Shown piece after piece: positions 1 to 6,657 of a stretch of 53,344 bases of DNA (position 1 is the stretch's first letter; the number at the start of each line of letters is the position of its first letter). The position numbers were made by a program, and so were the translations under genes. The stretch comes from a virus. Where the stretch lies: positions 1 through 53,344 of the IMG/VR virus record IMGVR_UViG_3300023174_000007; one strand, given 5' to 3'. The notes below the pieces were generated by a model. The model was not told where the DNA came from. It saw only the letters and a program-made list of their open reading frames with translations, and searched no databases.

Positions 1-98
1 TGATAGGCATCAAGGCAGACTTTAGCCATCAATGTTTTAGGGTCTATGCGCCCTTCTTCGTAATCTTTAGCAAGTAATTTAATGAGTTGGATGTCCAT
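1..98 (-). CDS. 5' part of a small unknown gene, cut by the contig end
   Basis: The reading frame begins with ATG at 98 on the minus strand, preceded by a TAGGAG ribosome site, and runs off the left edge. It duplicates the first 98 bases of the complete copy at 53130-53315 because of the assembly overlap, so it is not a second gene. It is the last gene of the leftward operon. Confidence 0.85.
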   Translation of the reverse strand, partial: MDIQLIKLLAKDYEEGRIDPKTLMAKVCLDAY

Positions 99-127
99 GT
101 TCTACTCCTATTCGGGACGTTGATTAT
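1..127. repeat. Exact terminal direct repeat (left copy of circular overlap)
   Basis: Bases 1-127 are identical to 53218-53344. The length, 127, equals a common largest k-mer of de Bruijn assemblers, so this is most simply the overlap left when a circular or circularly permuted genome is assembled, not a biological terminal repeat. The unique genome is then 53,217 bp. Confidence 0.95.
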
Positions 128-329
128 CTAAAGCCTCGCCAACTGCGCGGTTCATGTCTTTGACAATCTCTACGCAACGAGCGTGTTCTTTTCGAGCATA
201 CTCTACAGCCACATACAACTCTATATTATGGGCAAATTGCAAAATATCAATCTCGTCTGCAAGCAGAGCGTCTTTGCGTGGCCTATCGCTTTGAAAAAAG
301 ATTTGTTTTACTGTTTCTTCGTTTAGCAT
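108..329 (-). CDS. Small unknown protein in leftward operon
   Basis: This gene encodes 73 aa, rich in acidic and basic residues and probably helical, with no motif I recognise. The ATG at 329 has a good AAGGAG site about 7 bases upstream. It sits 9 bases after the RecB-like nuclease gene and 9 bases before the last gene of the same operon, so it is co-transcribed with the recombination genes. A link to nucleic-acid metabolism is only inferred from position. Confidence 0.75.
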   Translation of the reverse strand: MLNEETVKQIFFQSDRPRKDALLADEIDILQFAHNIELYVAVEYARKEHARCVEIVKDMNRAVGEALDNQRPE

Positions 330-338
330 TTTTACTCC

Positions 339-1124
339 TTATTTGTGTGAATTTTTAAGTTGCCAGAATTGTAATAGGTGTAGGAACATCTCCCAACCAC
401 GGTCAAGGTCTTCTGCACTCCACTCACGCACGACGATAAGGTCAGGTACGTTACGAGAGACAAAAATATTGGCACAACGGGCTTTGGGTATGCCTAAACC
501 GACTCGATAAGCTGAGAGTTGCATTAGATGCTCGTCGTATCCATCAACCTTTGAGGGGTCGGTAAACTCCTTGGTTTTGATGTCAACAACAACGCCTTCT
601 CCAACGCCTTCTCCGTCCCTAAAAAATAAATCGCACTTACCGCCAAAACCGAGGTCATGTGCGAAAGAACGCTCGGACACCCACTTGTGATAGCCAAAGT
701 GTTGGGTGATTGCTTGGTCGCAAGCGTTAACACTTTCTTGGTGTTTGCCTGTCGATTTGTTTTCATAGAAGCCTTGAATAGATGCATGGATGTCAGTTCC
801 CGCGTCCGCCGCAGAACGACCCTGTTCTTTTGAGTCGTTGATTATTCGGTCGATGTACTCTTTTTCAGGTTCGTCTGGGCGTCGGGGAAGGGTTAACGCG
901 GCAAGTAATACCTGTTGCTGAAGCCAATTGGTCAGCGCAGGCTTTGCCGCGACGTTTAGCACTGTCGTTACTGACGGTACTAAGTTCATTGTTCGTGCGT
1001 CTCTAAGGGTCGTGTTACGAGGTGAACCGTCCTTCTTAGATGGCACAGTGTATTGCGGTACACCGTCACGAGTGTACCAATGATTCGATTCGCTTGCGCG
1101 TACCGCTGGGGTTGTTATGGTCAT
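339..1124 (-). CDS. PD-(D/E)XK (RecB/Cas4-like) exonuclease
   Basis: The 261-aa product has the full signature of a RecB/Cas4-type exonuclease core: His113, Asp165 in a GGKCDLFF strand, Asp181-x-Lys183 in VVDIKTKE, and the helical Gln202...Tyr206 motif (MQLSAY). Enzymes of this family resect DNA ends to make single strands for annealing, which fits the SSB-like gene two positions upstream in the same operon. ATG at 1124 has an AGGAG site, 7 bases after the preceding stop. I see no cysteines placed for a Cas4-type iron-sulphur cluster. Function as a phage recombination exonuclease is inferred from the motifs and the context. Confidence 0.85.
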   Translation of the reverse strand: MTITTPAVRASESNHWYTRDGVPQYTVPSKKDGSPRNTTLRDARTMNLVPSVTTVLNVAAKPALTNWLQQQVLLAALTLPRRPDEPEKEYIDRIINDSKEQGRSAADAGTDIHASIQGFYENKSTGKHQESVNACDQAITQHFGYHKWVSERSFAHDLGFGGKCDLFFRDGEGVGEGVVVDIKTKEFTDPSKVDGYDEHLMQLSAYRVGLGIPKARCANIFVSRNVPDLIVVREWSAEDLDRGWEMFLHLLQFWQLKNSHK

Positions 1125-1131
1125 ATCACTC

Positions 1132-1602
1132 CTATTTGAATTTGTTAAGTTGCTGTTGATTCAAAGCGTATCCTATACCGTGGCCTAAATTTGTTTTGTT
1201 GGTTTCTGTAAATAATTTTTCTTTAGATGCCCAACCAATAATTTCTCCGCCAAAGTCATCAACAATTACCAAAACGTATCTATCGCATTGAGACTCTATT
1301 TTTTTTAAAGTAGCAAGCAATCGACCGTCTTTGTGCCTTGTTGTTTTGACATCAATGGTTTTGCCGTTATGTCCTACGAGGTCAGCCCCACCTTTTCTAA
1401 TCCCAACCGTTAAGTCTGGACAAAGGTTCAAAAACTTCGCCGCGCAAAACTCTCCAACCATTCCATCAATGTCAATTGCCCAAGTGTCTTGATTGCCCAT
1501 CTGTTGGTCTTTGACTTTGTGCATTGCTGTTGAGCGACGCATTACGCCAAGGTTCCTACAAATGAGCAATTCTGCTTCGCTTAGGTCAATTCGATTAGGC
1601 AT
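1132..1602 (-). CDS. Putative PD-(D/E)XK endonuclease-like protein
   Basis: This 156-aa protein has a second, smaller restriction-endonuclease-like core: Glu51 in GEFCAAK, Asp74 in GGADLVG, and Asp84-x-Lys86 in TIDVKTTRH, followed by beta strands ending in a typical core strand (RYVLVIVDD). The order helix-Glu, Asp, D-x-K matches small phage PD-(D/E)XK nucleases, some of which are Holliday-junction or structure-specific enzymes. The start overlaps the stop of the SSB-like gene (TGATG), so translation is probably coupled. The exact substrate cannot be read from the sequence. Confidence 0.7.
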   Translation of the reverse strand: MPNRIDLSEAELLICRNLGVMRRSTAMHKVKDQQMGNQDTWAIDIDGMVGEFCAAKFLNLCPDLTVGIRKGGADLVGHNGKTIDVKTTRHKDGRLLATLKKIESQCDRYVLVIVDDFGGEIIGWASKEKLFTETNKTNLGHGIGYALNQQQLNKFK

Positions 1603-2261
1603 CAGAAAGGGATGTCGTCGTCCATATCATTAATGCTACCTGTAGACGCTTTAACGGGCGCTGAAGCGCTTGAGTTGCCTCGTGCCTGCCACTCTGGCGA
1701 CTTTTGGATTTTCTCTCGTAAGCCGTTGCTAAAGCTGTCAAACAATACCATGTCAGGCTCATCAATTGAAAACATCTTCAAATCGTTGTGACCATCTGGC
1801 ATACCTGTTTTTTTAATGGCTGGAGGTACAGACAAAATTGCCGCTATGTTGGTGTACTCTTTCCCGTTGGCTCCCATAGCCTTGATGACTGAAATCATCG
1901 CCCAAGCACCAAGCACGTTCTTGAGTTCAAAGCCACGCAATTCCTCAGCAGTAAACTCACGTCCACGCCATGTTTGCAAGTCTTTGCGTAGGGTAGCCAT
2001 CTCACCCAATGAGAGCGTAAAGTTCTTACTGATAGACATTGGCTCGCCTTTGGCTGTGACTATGGGGTTACCACTGTCGTCTTCGCCATGCACTTCAAAT
2101 TGCACCATTACTTTGGGTAAGTGTTTTACTGTACCAAGGTAAGATGATTCTTGGGTTCCCAAGTCAATGACTCGATAGCACCGTGCAAGGTGCATTCCCT
2201 GTGGTACTGGTGTAAATTCTCCACCGCCGCCACCGCTTTCTTTCGCTATTAAAGCCATCAT
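1602..2261 (-). CDS. SSB-like single-stranded DNA-binding protein
   Basis: The 219-aa product begins with a glycine run, then a beta-rich domain (about residues 20-150), and ends in an acidic tail DMDDDIPF. That tail is the hallmark of bacterial SSB C-termini, which dock on host repair and replication proteins. The body resembles phage ssDNA-binding proteins found next to PD-(D/E)XK exonucleases. It probably coats ssDNA made by the exonuclease encoded downstream. It overlaps the upstream 61-aa gene by ATGA and the downstream nuclease by one base. Family assignment of the body is by overall look only; the tail is directly visible. Confidence 0.75.
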   Translation of the reverse strand: MMALIAKESGGGGGEFTPVPQGMHLARCYRVIDLGTQESSYLGTVKHLPKVMVQFEVHGEDDSGNPIVTAKGEPMSISKNFTLSLGEMATLRKDLQTWRGREFTAEELRGFELKNVLGAWAMISVIKAMGANGKEYTNIAAILSVPPAIKKTGMPDGHNDLKMFSIDEPDMVLFDSFSNGLREKIQKSPEWQARGNSSASAPVKASTGSINDMDDDIPF

Positions 2262-2443
2262 TCGCTCCTATTTAAGGTTAAAGTTTCTAAAACTACTGTA
2301 GGTCTCTTGGACAATCCGCACTCGTAGCGGATGATGTTCCAGTCCTCCTGTGTTGCAACACCTGTCTCGGCTCTTTCGAGCGCTTCCTCAAGTATTTGTT
2401 GCCTCTCCAACATCAATTGATGCATTTCATATTCTCTGTCCAT
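2258..2443 (-). CDS. First gene of leftward operon, unknown
   Basis: This gene encodes 61 aa with an amphipathic N-terminal helix rich in Gln and Glu (MHQLMLERQQILEEALERAE) and no recognised domain. It is the first gene of the leftward operon, next to the divergent control region, and its stop overlaps the start of the SSB-like gene. A half-operator GTTAAAC lies in its leader at 2458-2464. Confidence 0.7.
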   Translation of the reverse strand: MDREYEMHQLMLERQQILEEALERAETGVATQEDWNIIRYECGLSKRPTVVLETLTLNRSE

Positions 2444-2471
2444 AAGTTCGCTTTCAAGTTAAACAGGTTGT

Positions 2472-2502
2472 AGTGTATCATGTTTAATCTCATGTTGCAC
2501 AA
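2472..2502 (-). promoter_or_regulatory. Weak candidate leftward promoter
   Basis: On the minus strand a TTGTGC box (2497-2502) and a TACACT box (2472-2477) are 19 bases apart, with the 19-bp operator lying mostly between them. The spacing is long and the -10 match is modest, so this is a tentative promoter for the leftward recombination operon. Confidence 0.35.
2482..2500. promoter_or_regulatory. Operator copy 1 (19 bp)
   Basis: GTTTAATCTCATGTTGCAC has the same plan as sites at 9215-9233 and 11699-11717: GTTTAA, a centre, then TGTT and a degenerate inverted half. It overlaps the rightward -35 box, so a bound protein would block that promoter and perhaps the leftward one. The likely ligand is the Cro-like protein encoded just downstream (inference). 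Confidence 0.6.
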
Positions 2503-2523
2503 TTATTTTTTCTAGTGTAATAT
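2495..2523 (+). promoter_or_regulatory. Strong sigma70-type rightward early promoter
   Basis: TTGCAC at 2495-2500 and TAATAT at 2518-2523 are separated by exactly 17 bases, with a TG just upstream of the -10 box. The regulator gene starts 25 bases downstream with an AAAGGGA ribosome site. It should drive the replication operon. Confidence 0.75.
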
Positions 2524-2547
2524 CCAATTAACCATGAAAGGGATAAG

Positions 2548-2760
2548 ATGACACTTCAAGAGTTTTTTAAAGATAAACCAAGGGGAACAAAGATTGCGAT
2601 GGCTCGTAAATTGGGCGTTAGCAAGACATGGTTTTCATTGGTGGTAACAGGGCGAAAACTACCTAGCCCCGAACTAGCACGCGACATTGAGTTGCTTACA
2701 GGTAGGAAAGTGAAGAGGGCAGATTTACGACCCGATATTTTTGGAAAGACAGCGCGATGA
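2548..2760 (+). CDS. Cro/YdaS-like helix-turn-helix regulator
   Basis: This 70-aa protein is almost entirely one helix-turn-helix domain (about residues 14-60: AMARKLGVSKTWFSLVVTGRK is the core). It resembles the YdaS/Cro group, which carries a short C-terminal extension and binds palindromic operators at divergent early promoters. It is the first gene after the strong promoter and overlaps its own control region's transcript leader, so autoregulation is likely. The stop overlaps the DUF1376 gene start by ATGA. With no integrase or second repressor visible, I read it as an early-to-late transcription switch and not as proof of lysogeny. Confidence 0.75.
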   Translation: MTLQEFFKDKPRGTKIAMARKLGVSKTWFSLVVTGRKLPSPELARDIELLTGRKVKRADLRPDIFGKTAR

Positions 2761-3413
2761 TATGGTATAAATTTCACATTGGTGACTATCTCACCCACAC
2801 GGTACATCTATCAGATGCAGAGGATTTGGCTTATCGTCGTCTGATGGATTTGTACTACATGAGCGAGAAAGAAATCCCACTCGATACCGAATCGGTTGCG
2901 AGAAAAATACGTCTAGATTTGGACATAACCGAATCGGTTTTGAATGAGTTCTTTGAAAAGACCGAAACAGGGTATTTTAACAATCGTTGCCATGTTGAAG
3001 TTACTAAATATCAACATCAAGTTGAGAATAATCGACAGCTTGGAAAGCGTGGTGGCAGGCCATCAAAAACCGAGTCGGTTATCGAATCGAAAGCGAATCA
3101 TAACCCTAACAGAAACAGAAACAGAAATATAAAAACCATATCGTCGCAAGCGACATCATCACGATTTGAGGAGTTTTGGAACAATTGGCCTACCTCAAAA
3201 CGAAAGGTCGCTAAAAACGCTTGTAAGGCAAAATGGGAGCGTCAAGCATTAGACCCCTTAACTGAAAAAATAAACGCCGTGGTGACCCTTCTAAAGGTCT
3301 CAGAACAGTGGATTTCTGGCTTTGAACCTTCACCTTTGACGTTTATTAATCAGAAGCGTTGGGAAGACGGCTCAACAACCGATTCGGTTTCGATTGGCAG
3401 GAGGGTGATATGA
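2757..3413 (+). CDS. DUF1376 (YdaU-like) replication initiator
   Basis: The 218-aa product opens with the DUF1376 signature: WYKFHIGDYLTHTVHL, then EDLAYRRLMDLYY (residues about 3-34), a winged-helix region found in phage replication initiators. A basic low-complexity linker (GKRGGRPSK, then NPNRNRNRN) leads to a C-terminal FEEFWNNWP...KWERQAL segment, like the DnaT/initiator C-terminal helical domain that recruits helicase. The neighbours are a CHC2 protein and a helicase, as expected. Four copies of a 13-bp palindrome (AACCGANTCGGTT) lie inside the gene and are translated as TESV or TDSV, suggesting an origin embedded in the initiator gene as in lambdoid phages. Confidence 0.8.
   Translation: MIWYKFHIGDYLTHTVHLSDAEDLAYRRLMDLYYMSEKEIPLDTESVARKIRLDLDITESVLNEFFEKTETGYFNNRCHVEVTKYQHQVENNRQLGKRGGRPSKTESVIESKANHNPNRNRNRNIKTISSQATSSRFEEFWNNWPTSKRKVAKNACKAKWERQALDPLTEKINAVVTLLKVSEQWISGFEPSPLTFINQKRWEDGSTTDSVSIGRRVI
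2886..3389. repeat. Four dispersed palindromes AACCGANTCGGTT (candidate origin iterons)
   Basis: Copies lie at about 2886-2897 (first base differs), 2927-2939, 3068-3080 and 3377-3389. All four are in frame as Thr-Glu/Asp-Ser-Val. The third is followed by a related cluster CGAATCGAAAGCGAATCA (3083-3100). A fifth perfect copy lies at 12867-12879 outside any gene. Placement in the initiator gene makes an origin plausible, but spacing is irregular, unlike tandem iterons. Confidence 0.55.
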
Positions 3414-3844
3414 CACCAGTCGAGCGTATGTTGGGTATGTTGACTAAGGTCAAAGGTCGCAATGGTTCTTGGACTGCTTGTTGTCCTGCGCATAACGACA
3501 AGGGGCCATCACTTGCCATTCGTGAAAATGAAGACGGTCGTATTCTGATTCACTGCTTTGCGGGTTGTGAGACGTTAAGTGTCGTGCAGGCTTTGGGTAT
3601 GGATTTATCAGACCTATTTCCGCCTGACGACAAGCGTAGTGAATATCCCGTTGATGGCAAGAAGAGTCTCAAGCCTGCGTTCTACGCAAGTGACTTGCTA
3701 AGAATTATTTCTTTTGAATGCTTAATTGTGTCGATTTGTGCTTACGACATGAGTGTTGGTAAAAATATTCAAGAGGGTGATAGGGAGCGCCTCAAGGTTG
3801 CTCATCAACGAATACAGGAGGCAATGAACTATGCAAACCTCTGA
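3410..3844 (+). CDS. CHC2 zinc-finger primase-like protein without TOPRIM domain
   Basis: ATG 3410 overlaps the upstream stop (ATGA) and follows an AGGAGGG site, giving 144 aa. Residues about 20-50 form a primase zinc finger: ACCPAHNDKGPSL, then a strand and IHCFAGC, i.e. Cys, His, Cys and Cys ligands. No TOPRIM catalytic domain follows; residues 80-144 are helical (ASDLLRIISFE...RLKVAHQRI). Such short CHC2 proteins occur in proteobacterial phages beside a RecA-type helicase. It may help load or regulate host DnaG primase or the helicase, but it should not make primers itself. Confidence 0.75.
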   Translation: MTPVERMLGMLTKVKGRNGSWTACCPAHNDKGPSLAIRENEDGRILIHCFAGCETLSVVQALGMDLSDLFPPDDKRSEYPVDGKKSLKPAFYASDLLRIISFECLIVSICAYDMSVGKNIQEGDRERLKVAHQRIQEAMNYANL

Positions 3845-4832
3845 AATACAAAAACGTGCGCAGGAATTAGACGAGGCTCGTCGTATTCGTATCGTGCGAC
3901 CTAACGAAATAGATTTTGAGAAGTATCTCAAAGCCCATGACGTAGCACAAAAGGTCAAGGGTGCTAGTGAATTCTTAGATGAGATTGAAGCTGAGTTAGC
4001 CAGCCCAGTGGTAGAGGCGTCACAGACAATGCCTTGGCCAAAGACCCATGCAGGGTTTCGATTTCGTGCAGGTGAGGTAACGCTATACGCTGGTGGTAAC
4101 GGTGGCGGTAAGTCAATGGTTACAGGCCAGATTGCTATGGGTTTGATTAAGCAAAATCAGCGCGTAATGATTGCCTCGTTCGAGATGAAGCCTAAGCGTA
4201 CATTGTTTCGTATGCTTCGCCAATTTGCTGGTGAGAACATTGACTTCCCGCGTTACGCTGACAAGCACAAGTACCTATCTGCATTGATTAAGCGTATGCG
4301 AAATTTTGCTCACGCGAACCTATGGCTATATGACCAACAGGGAACTGTGACTGCACAGCAGGTCATTGCTGTATCACGTTACAGCGCAATCGAGTTAGAT
4401 GTACAGCATATTTTTATTGACTCATTGATGAAGTGCGTATCTGGCGAGGATGATTACAACGCACAGAAAGCATTTGTTGATGAGTTGACATCATTGGCGC
4501 GTGACCACAATGTCCATGTGCATTTGATTCACCATATTCGTAAGTTGGCAAGTGAAGAGATTAAGCCAAATAAAAATGACATTAAAGGCTCAGGCTCAAT
4601 CAGTGACCAAGTGGATAACGTCTTGATGGTATGGCGTAACAAGAAAAAAGAACACGATGCGCAGAATGGTTCTGTTGACCCAATGATTCCAGATGCCTAC
4701 CTCATGTGCGAGAAGCAACGTAACGGCGAGTCAGAGGATTGGTATTCGCTTTGGTATCTCAAAGACAGTCAGCAGTTTGTTGAGAACAATGATTCTGTGC
4801 CAATGTCGTTTGACAATGGAGGCGCATTTTGA
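3831..4832 (+). CDS. RecA/DnaB-type replicative helicase
   Basis: The 333-aa product has Walker A AGGNGGGKS at residues about 87-95, a Walker B strand IFIDS near 197, and HLIHHIRK plus GSGSISDQVDNVLMVWRNK near the C-terminus. These match the DnaB/KaiC/RepA superfamily of hexameric helicases (AAA_25 group), in a form lacking the DnaB N-terminal domain. The first 70 residues are helical and may contact the CHC2 protein or initiator. It starts inside the end of the CHC2 gene (14-base overlap), which implies coupled synthesis. It should unwind the phage origin and recruit host polymerase, since no phage DNA polymerase is encoded. Confidence 0.85.
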   Translation: MQTSEIQKRAQELDEARRIRIVRPNEIDFEKYLKAHDVAQKVKGASEFLDEIEAELASPVVEASQTMPWPKTHAGFRFRAGEVTLYAGGNGGGKSMVTGQIAMGLIKQNQRVMIASFEMKPKRTLFRMLRQFAGENIDFPRYADKHKYLSALIKRMRNFAHANLWLYDQQGTVTAQQVIAVSRYSAIELDVQHIFIDSLMKCVSGEDDYNAQKAFVDELTSLARDHNVHVHLIHHIRKLASEEIKPNKNDIKGSGSISDQVDNVLMVWRNKKKEHDAQNGSVDPMIPDAYLMCEKQRNGESEDWYSLWYLKDSQQFVENNDSVPMSFDNGGAF

Positions 4833-5092
4833 CTGGCCTTATTTCGGGAAAGCGAGTTTGGAACGAGGGCGAGGGCGACGATGAATACAGGCATCGTTGT
4901 CTTGTTCGAGGAATTATTAAGATGCGAGTAAAAGACCGTCAAGAAGCGCACGTTTGGCTTTTTGGTGGAATGGGTAAAGATGGCAAGTATTTTAAAGGGT
5001 GGAATGCATTGCACCCTGATTCACGATTAATAGAGGACATAAAAGACCAATGGTCTAAGGGTAATCGTGGCAGTGATGGGGAATGGAAATGA
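4829..5092 (+). CDS. Unknown small protein, TTG start
   Basis: The frame starts with TTG at 4829, overlapping the helicase stop (TTGA), and encodes 87 aa. Residues 19-45 (DEYRHRCLVRGIIKMRV...) look like alternating strands, followed by a GGMGKDGKYFKGW turn-rich stretch. I do not recognise a family. Tight coupling to the helicase suggests a role in replication. Confidence 0.65.
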   Translation: MTGLISGKRVWNEGEGDDEYRHRCLVRGIIKMRVKDRQEAHVWLFGGMGKDGKYFKGWNALHPDSRLIEDIKDQWSKGNRGSDGEWK

Positions 5093-5748
5093 ACGACATG
5101 AAACAAGGGTTCTTGTTTGATTTTCCTGAAGTTCAAAAAAAGACATATAGGGCAATACGCCATGATGTTGTTCGGGAAAAGCAATCAGAAAATTCTATAG
5201 AGGTTCACCATCCTAATCAGAAAACTAAACAAATAGAATTTGTTATGAACAATTTAAATGTCCAACATGGACACGACATTCTTGAACTGTTTGCTGGCAG
5301 AGGTAATTTAACTAAAGTTTATGAACAATATGGAAATGTTACTGCTTGCGACCGTAAATATTTGCAAACTGGAGATAGTTTTTTGTTGTTTCATAAATTG
5401 ATATATGAAAAAAGAAAATTTACTGTTATTGATATTGACCCGTATGGATTTCCAAATAGGTTTTTCCCAGATGTTTATTTATTAATAGATGACGGAATTA
5501 TGTTTGCGACTATGCCAAAACCATATGTAAACATATTGAACGGTATTACGCAAACTCATTTAATTAGCTACTTTGGTGAGCCAAACCCAGACGAAAATAC
5601 GATTGTTGAAAAGTTTGTTGTTTGGGGATTATGTCATTGGAGACAAGTGGAATTAATTAATTCTATGGATTGTGACAGCGTTTGGCGATTTGCTTTTAGC
5701 GTTAAAAAAGTCAAAGCAACCGATTACACGGGAGTAAGAAATAGATGA
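5089..5748 (+). CDS. Class I SAM-dependent methyltransferase (TRM1-like motif)
   Basis: About 219 aa. Motif I is clear, ILELFAGRGNLT (near residue 66-77), followed by an acidic ribose-binding position (VTACDR), and motif IV is VIDIDPYGFP. D-P-Y-G-x-P resembles the D-P-F-G-S-P catalytic loop of tRNA guanine-N2 methyltransferases of the Trm1 type and differs from the usual DPPY or NPPY of DNA N-methyltransferases. The target (DNA or RNA) is therefore open. The ATG at 5089 overlaps the upstream stop (ATGA) and is better spaced from GGGGA than the ATG at 5083. The gene is visibly more AT-rich than its neighbours, suggesting separate acquisition. Confidence 0.7.
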   Translation: MNDMKQGFLFDFPEVQKKTYRAIRHDVVREKQSENSIEVHHPNQKTKQIEFVMNNLNVQHGHDILELFAGRGNLTKVYEQYGNVTACDRKYLQTGDSFLLFHKLIYEKRKFTVIDIDPYGFPNRFFPDVYLLIDDGIMFATMPKPYVNILNGITQTHLISYFGEPNPDENTIVEKFVVWGLCHWRQVELINSMDCDSVWRFAFSVKKVKATDYTGVRNR

Positions 5749-5775
5749 ACAACCAATCAACACAAAGGAATAAAA

Positions 5776-6123
5776 ATGATTGAACTAACACTGCCGTGGC
5801 CTCCTACGGTCAACACCTATTGGCGTAACTTTAACGGTCGAACCATTGTCAGTGCAAGGGGGCGCAGTTATCGCAAGGCTGTAGCTGACCAAGTCTTGAT
5901 TCAACACGCCGCCAAGCACATTGACTACGCGGTAAAGGTAGAGATTCAATGCTTTAGGCCAGACCGTCGACGCCGCGATTTAGATAATCTTTTGAAGGCA
6001 TTGCTTGACTCCATGACCTACGCTGGGGTTATGCAGGATGACGCTTTAATTGAAGACTTGCGGGTGTATTGGGCGGATGAGGTAGGGGGTATGGTAAAGA
6101 TAACCATAGAGGGTATTCTATGA
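5776..6123 (+). CDS. rusA: RusA-family Holliday junction resolvase
   Basis: The 115-aa protein matches RusA in length and sequence: N-terminal LPWPPTVNTYWR, and the catalytic region RRRRDLDNLLKALLDSM...VMQDDALI holding Asp68, Asp70, Lys74 and Asp88/89, equivalent to the essential acidic residues and lysine of RusA. It forms a dimer that cuts four-way DNA junctions, resolving recombination or replication intermediates before packaging. A clear AAAGGAAT ribosome site precedes ATG 5776. Its stop overlaps the next tiny gene by ATGA. Confidence 0.9.
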   Translation: MIELTLPWPPTVNTYWRNFNGRTIVSARGRSYRKAVADQVLIQHAAKHIDYAVKVEIQCFRPDRRRRDLDNLLKALLDSMTYAGVMQDDALIEDLRVYWADEVGGMVKITIEGIL

Positions 6124-6242
6124 ATTGGATTATTTCGTTGGTGGTTGTGTATTTTTTGTTTTCAGGGGAGCCGCCTTTGATTGACTTACTACATGACCGC
6201 GTTACGCATTACGTTGTTGAAAAAGAAAAGAGTCGTAAATGA
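6120..6242 (+). CDS. Tiny membrane protein (40 aa)
   Basis: An ATG at 6120 overlaps the rusA stop (ATGA) and opens a 40-aa frame: one N-terminal hydrophobic segment (residues 3-15, WIISLVVVYFLF) and a charged tail ending KEKSRK. Its stop overlaps the next gene. No family is recognised; a membrane location is inferred. Confidence 0.6.
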   Translation: MNWIISLVVVYFLFSGEPPLIDLLHDRVTHYVVEKEKSRK

Positions 6243-6403
6243 AAACAGAACCAGAATTAATTGACATCTTTGCCATGTTTGCTTTGGATAGGCTAAAGCC
6301 AGTCAAGGGAATGTCAAAGATAGATGTTGCGTATGAGGCATATGAGCAGGCGCAGGCAATGATGGAGGTGCGAGAAGACTTTATTAACAAAAGGAATGAA
6401 TGA
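6239..6403 (+). CDS. Unknown 54-aa protein
   Basis: This 54-aa frame starts at an ATGA overlap with the preceding gene and ends where the next begins. It is predicted to be helical and acidic (MKTEPELIDIFAMF..., EAYEQAQAMMEVRED) with no membrane segment. The chain of overlaps supports it as a real member of the early operon. Confidence 0.6.
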   Translation: MKTEPELIDIFAMFALDRLKPVKGMSKIDVAYEAYEQAQAMMEVREDFINKRNE

Positions 6404-6522
6404 TGGACGCTCTTTTAAATATTCTTGGTTTAATTTTTTTGGTGACTGGAATAATAACTTGGTTGTTTGTTTGTTTTGTAACGTGGTATTACTGGCTGTG
6501 TAAGCCGAATAAGGAGAAATAA
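6403..6522 (+). CDS. Tiny membrane protein (39 aa)
   Basis: This 39-aa frame overlaps the upstream stop by one base. Almost the whole of residues 5-33 is hydrophobic (LNILGLIFLVTGIITWLFV, then aromatic residues), ending in a basic KPNKEK tail, so it should span the inner membrane once. Function unknown. Confidence 0.6.
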   Translation: MDALLNILGLIFLVTGIITWLFVCFVTWYYWLCKPNKEK

Positions 6523-6657
6523 ATGTTTAATACATTTGGTGAATTTTTTTGGGCATTCATGGCAATGTCTGGTTTTATGTTTTGGATTTGTATGGTAGGT
6601 TTTATTGCAATGATAATTAAACGTAATCGCGCAAAAAGAAAGGCTTACTATGAGTGA
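6523..6657 (+). CDS. Tiny membrane protein (44 aa)
   Basis: This 44-aa frame starts directly after the previous stop, with AAGGAGAAA as its ribosome site. One Met/Phe-rich hydrophobic helix (residues 5-32) is followed by a basic tail IKRNRAKRK, giving a tail-in-cytoplasm orientation by the positive-inside rule. It overlaps the next gene by 8 bases. Confidence 0.65.
   Translation: MFNTFGEFFWAFMAMSGFMFWICMVGFIAMIIKRNRAKRKAYYE

Noticed and set aside
1-127. True direct terminal repeat of the phage chromosome
   Set aside because: Exactly 127 bases, equal to a usual assembly k-mer, and lying inside a gene with no packaging-site features; an assembly overlap is simpler.
2548-2760. Evidence of lysogeny from the Cro/YdaS-like gene
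   Set aside because: There is no integrase, attachment site, partition system or CI-like repressor in the complete genome, so a lytic life style with a small switch is more likely.
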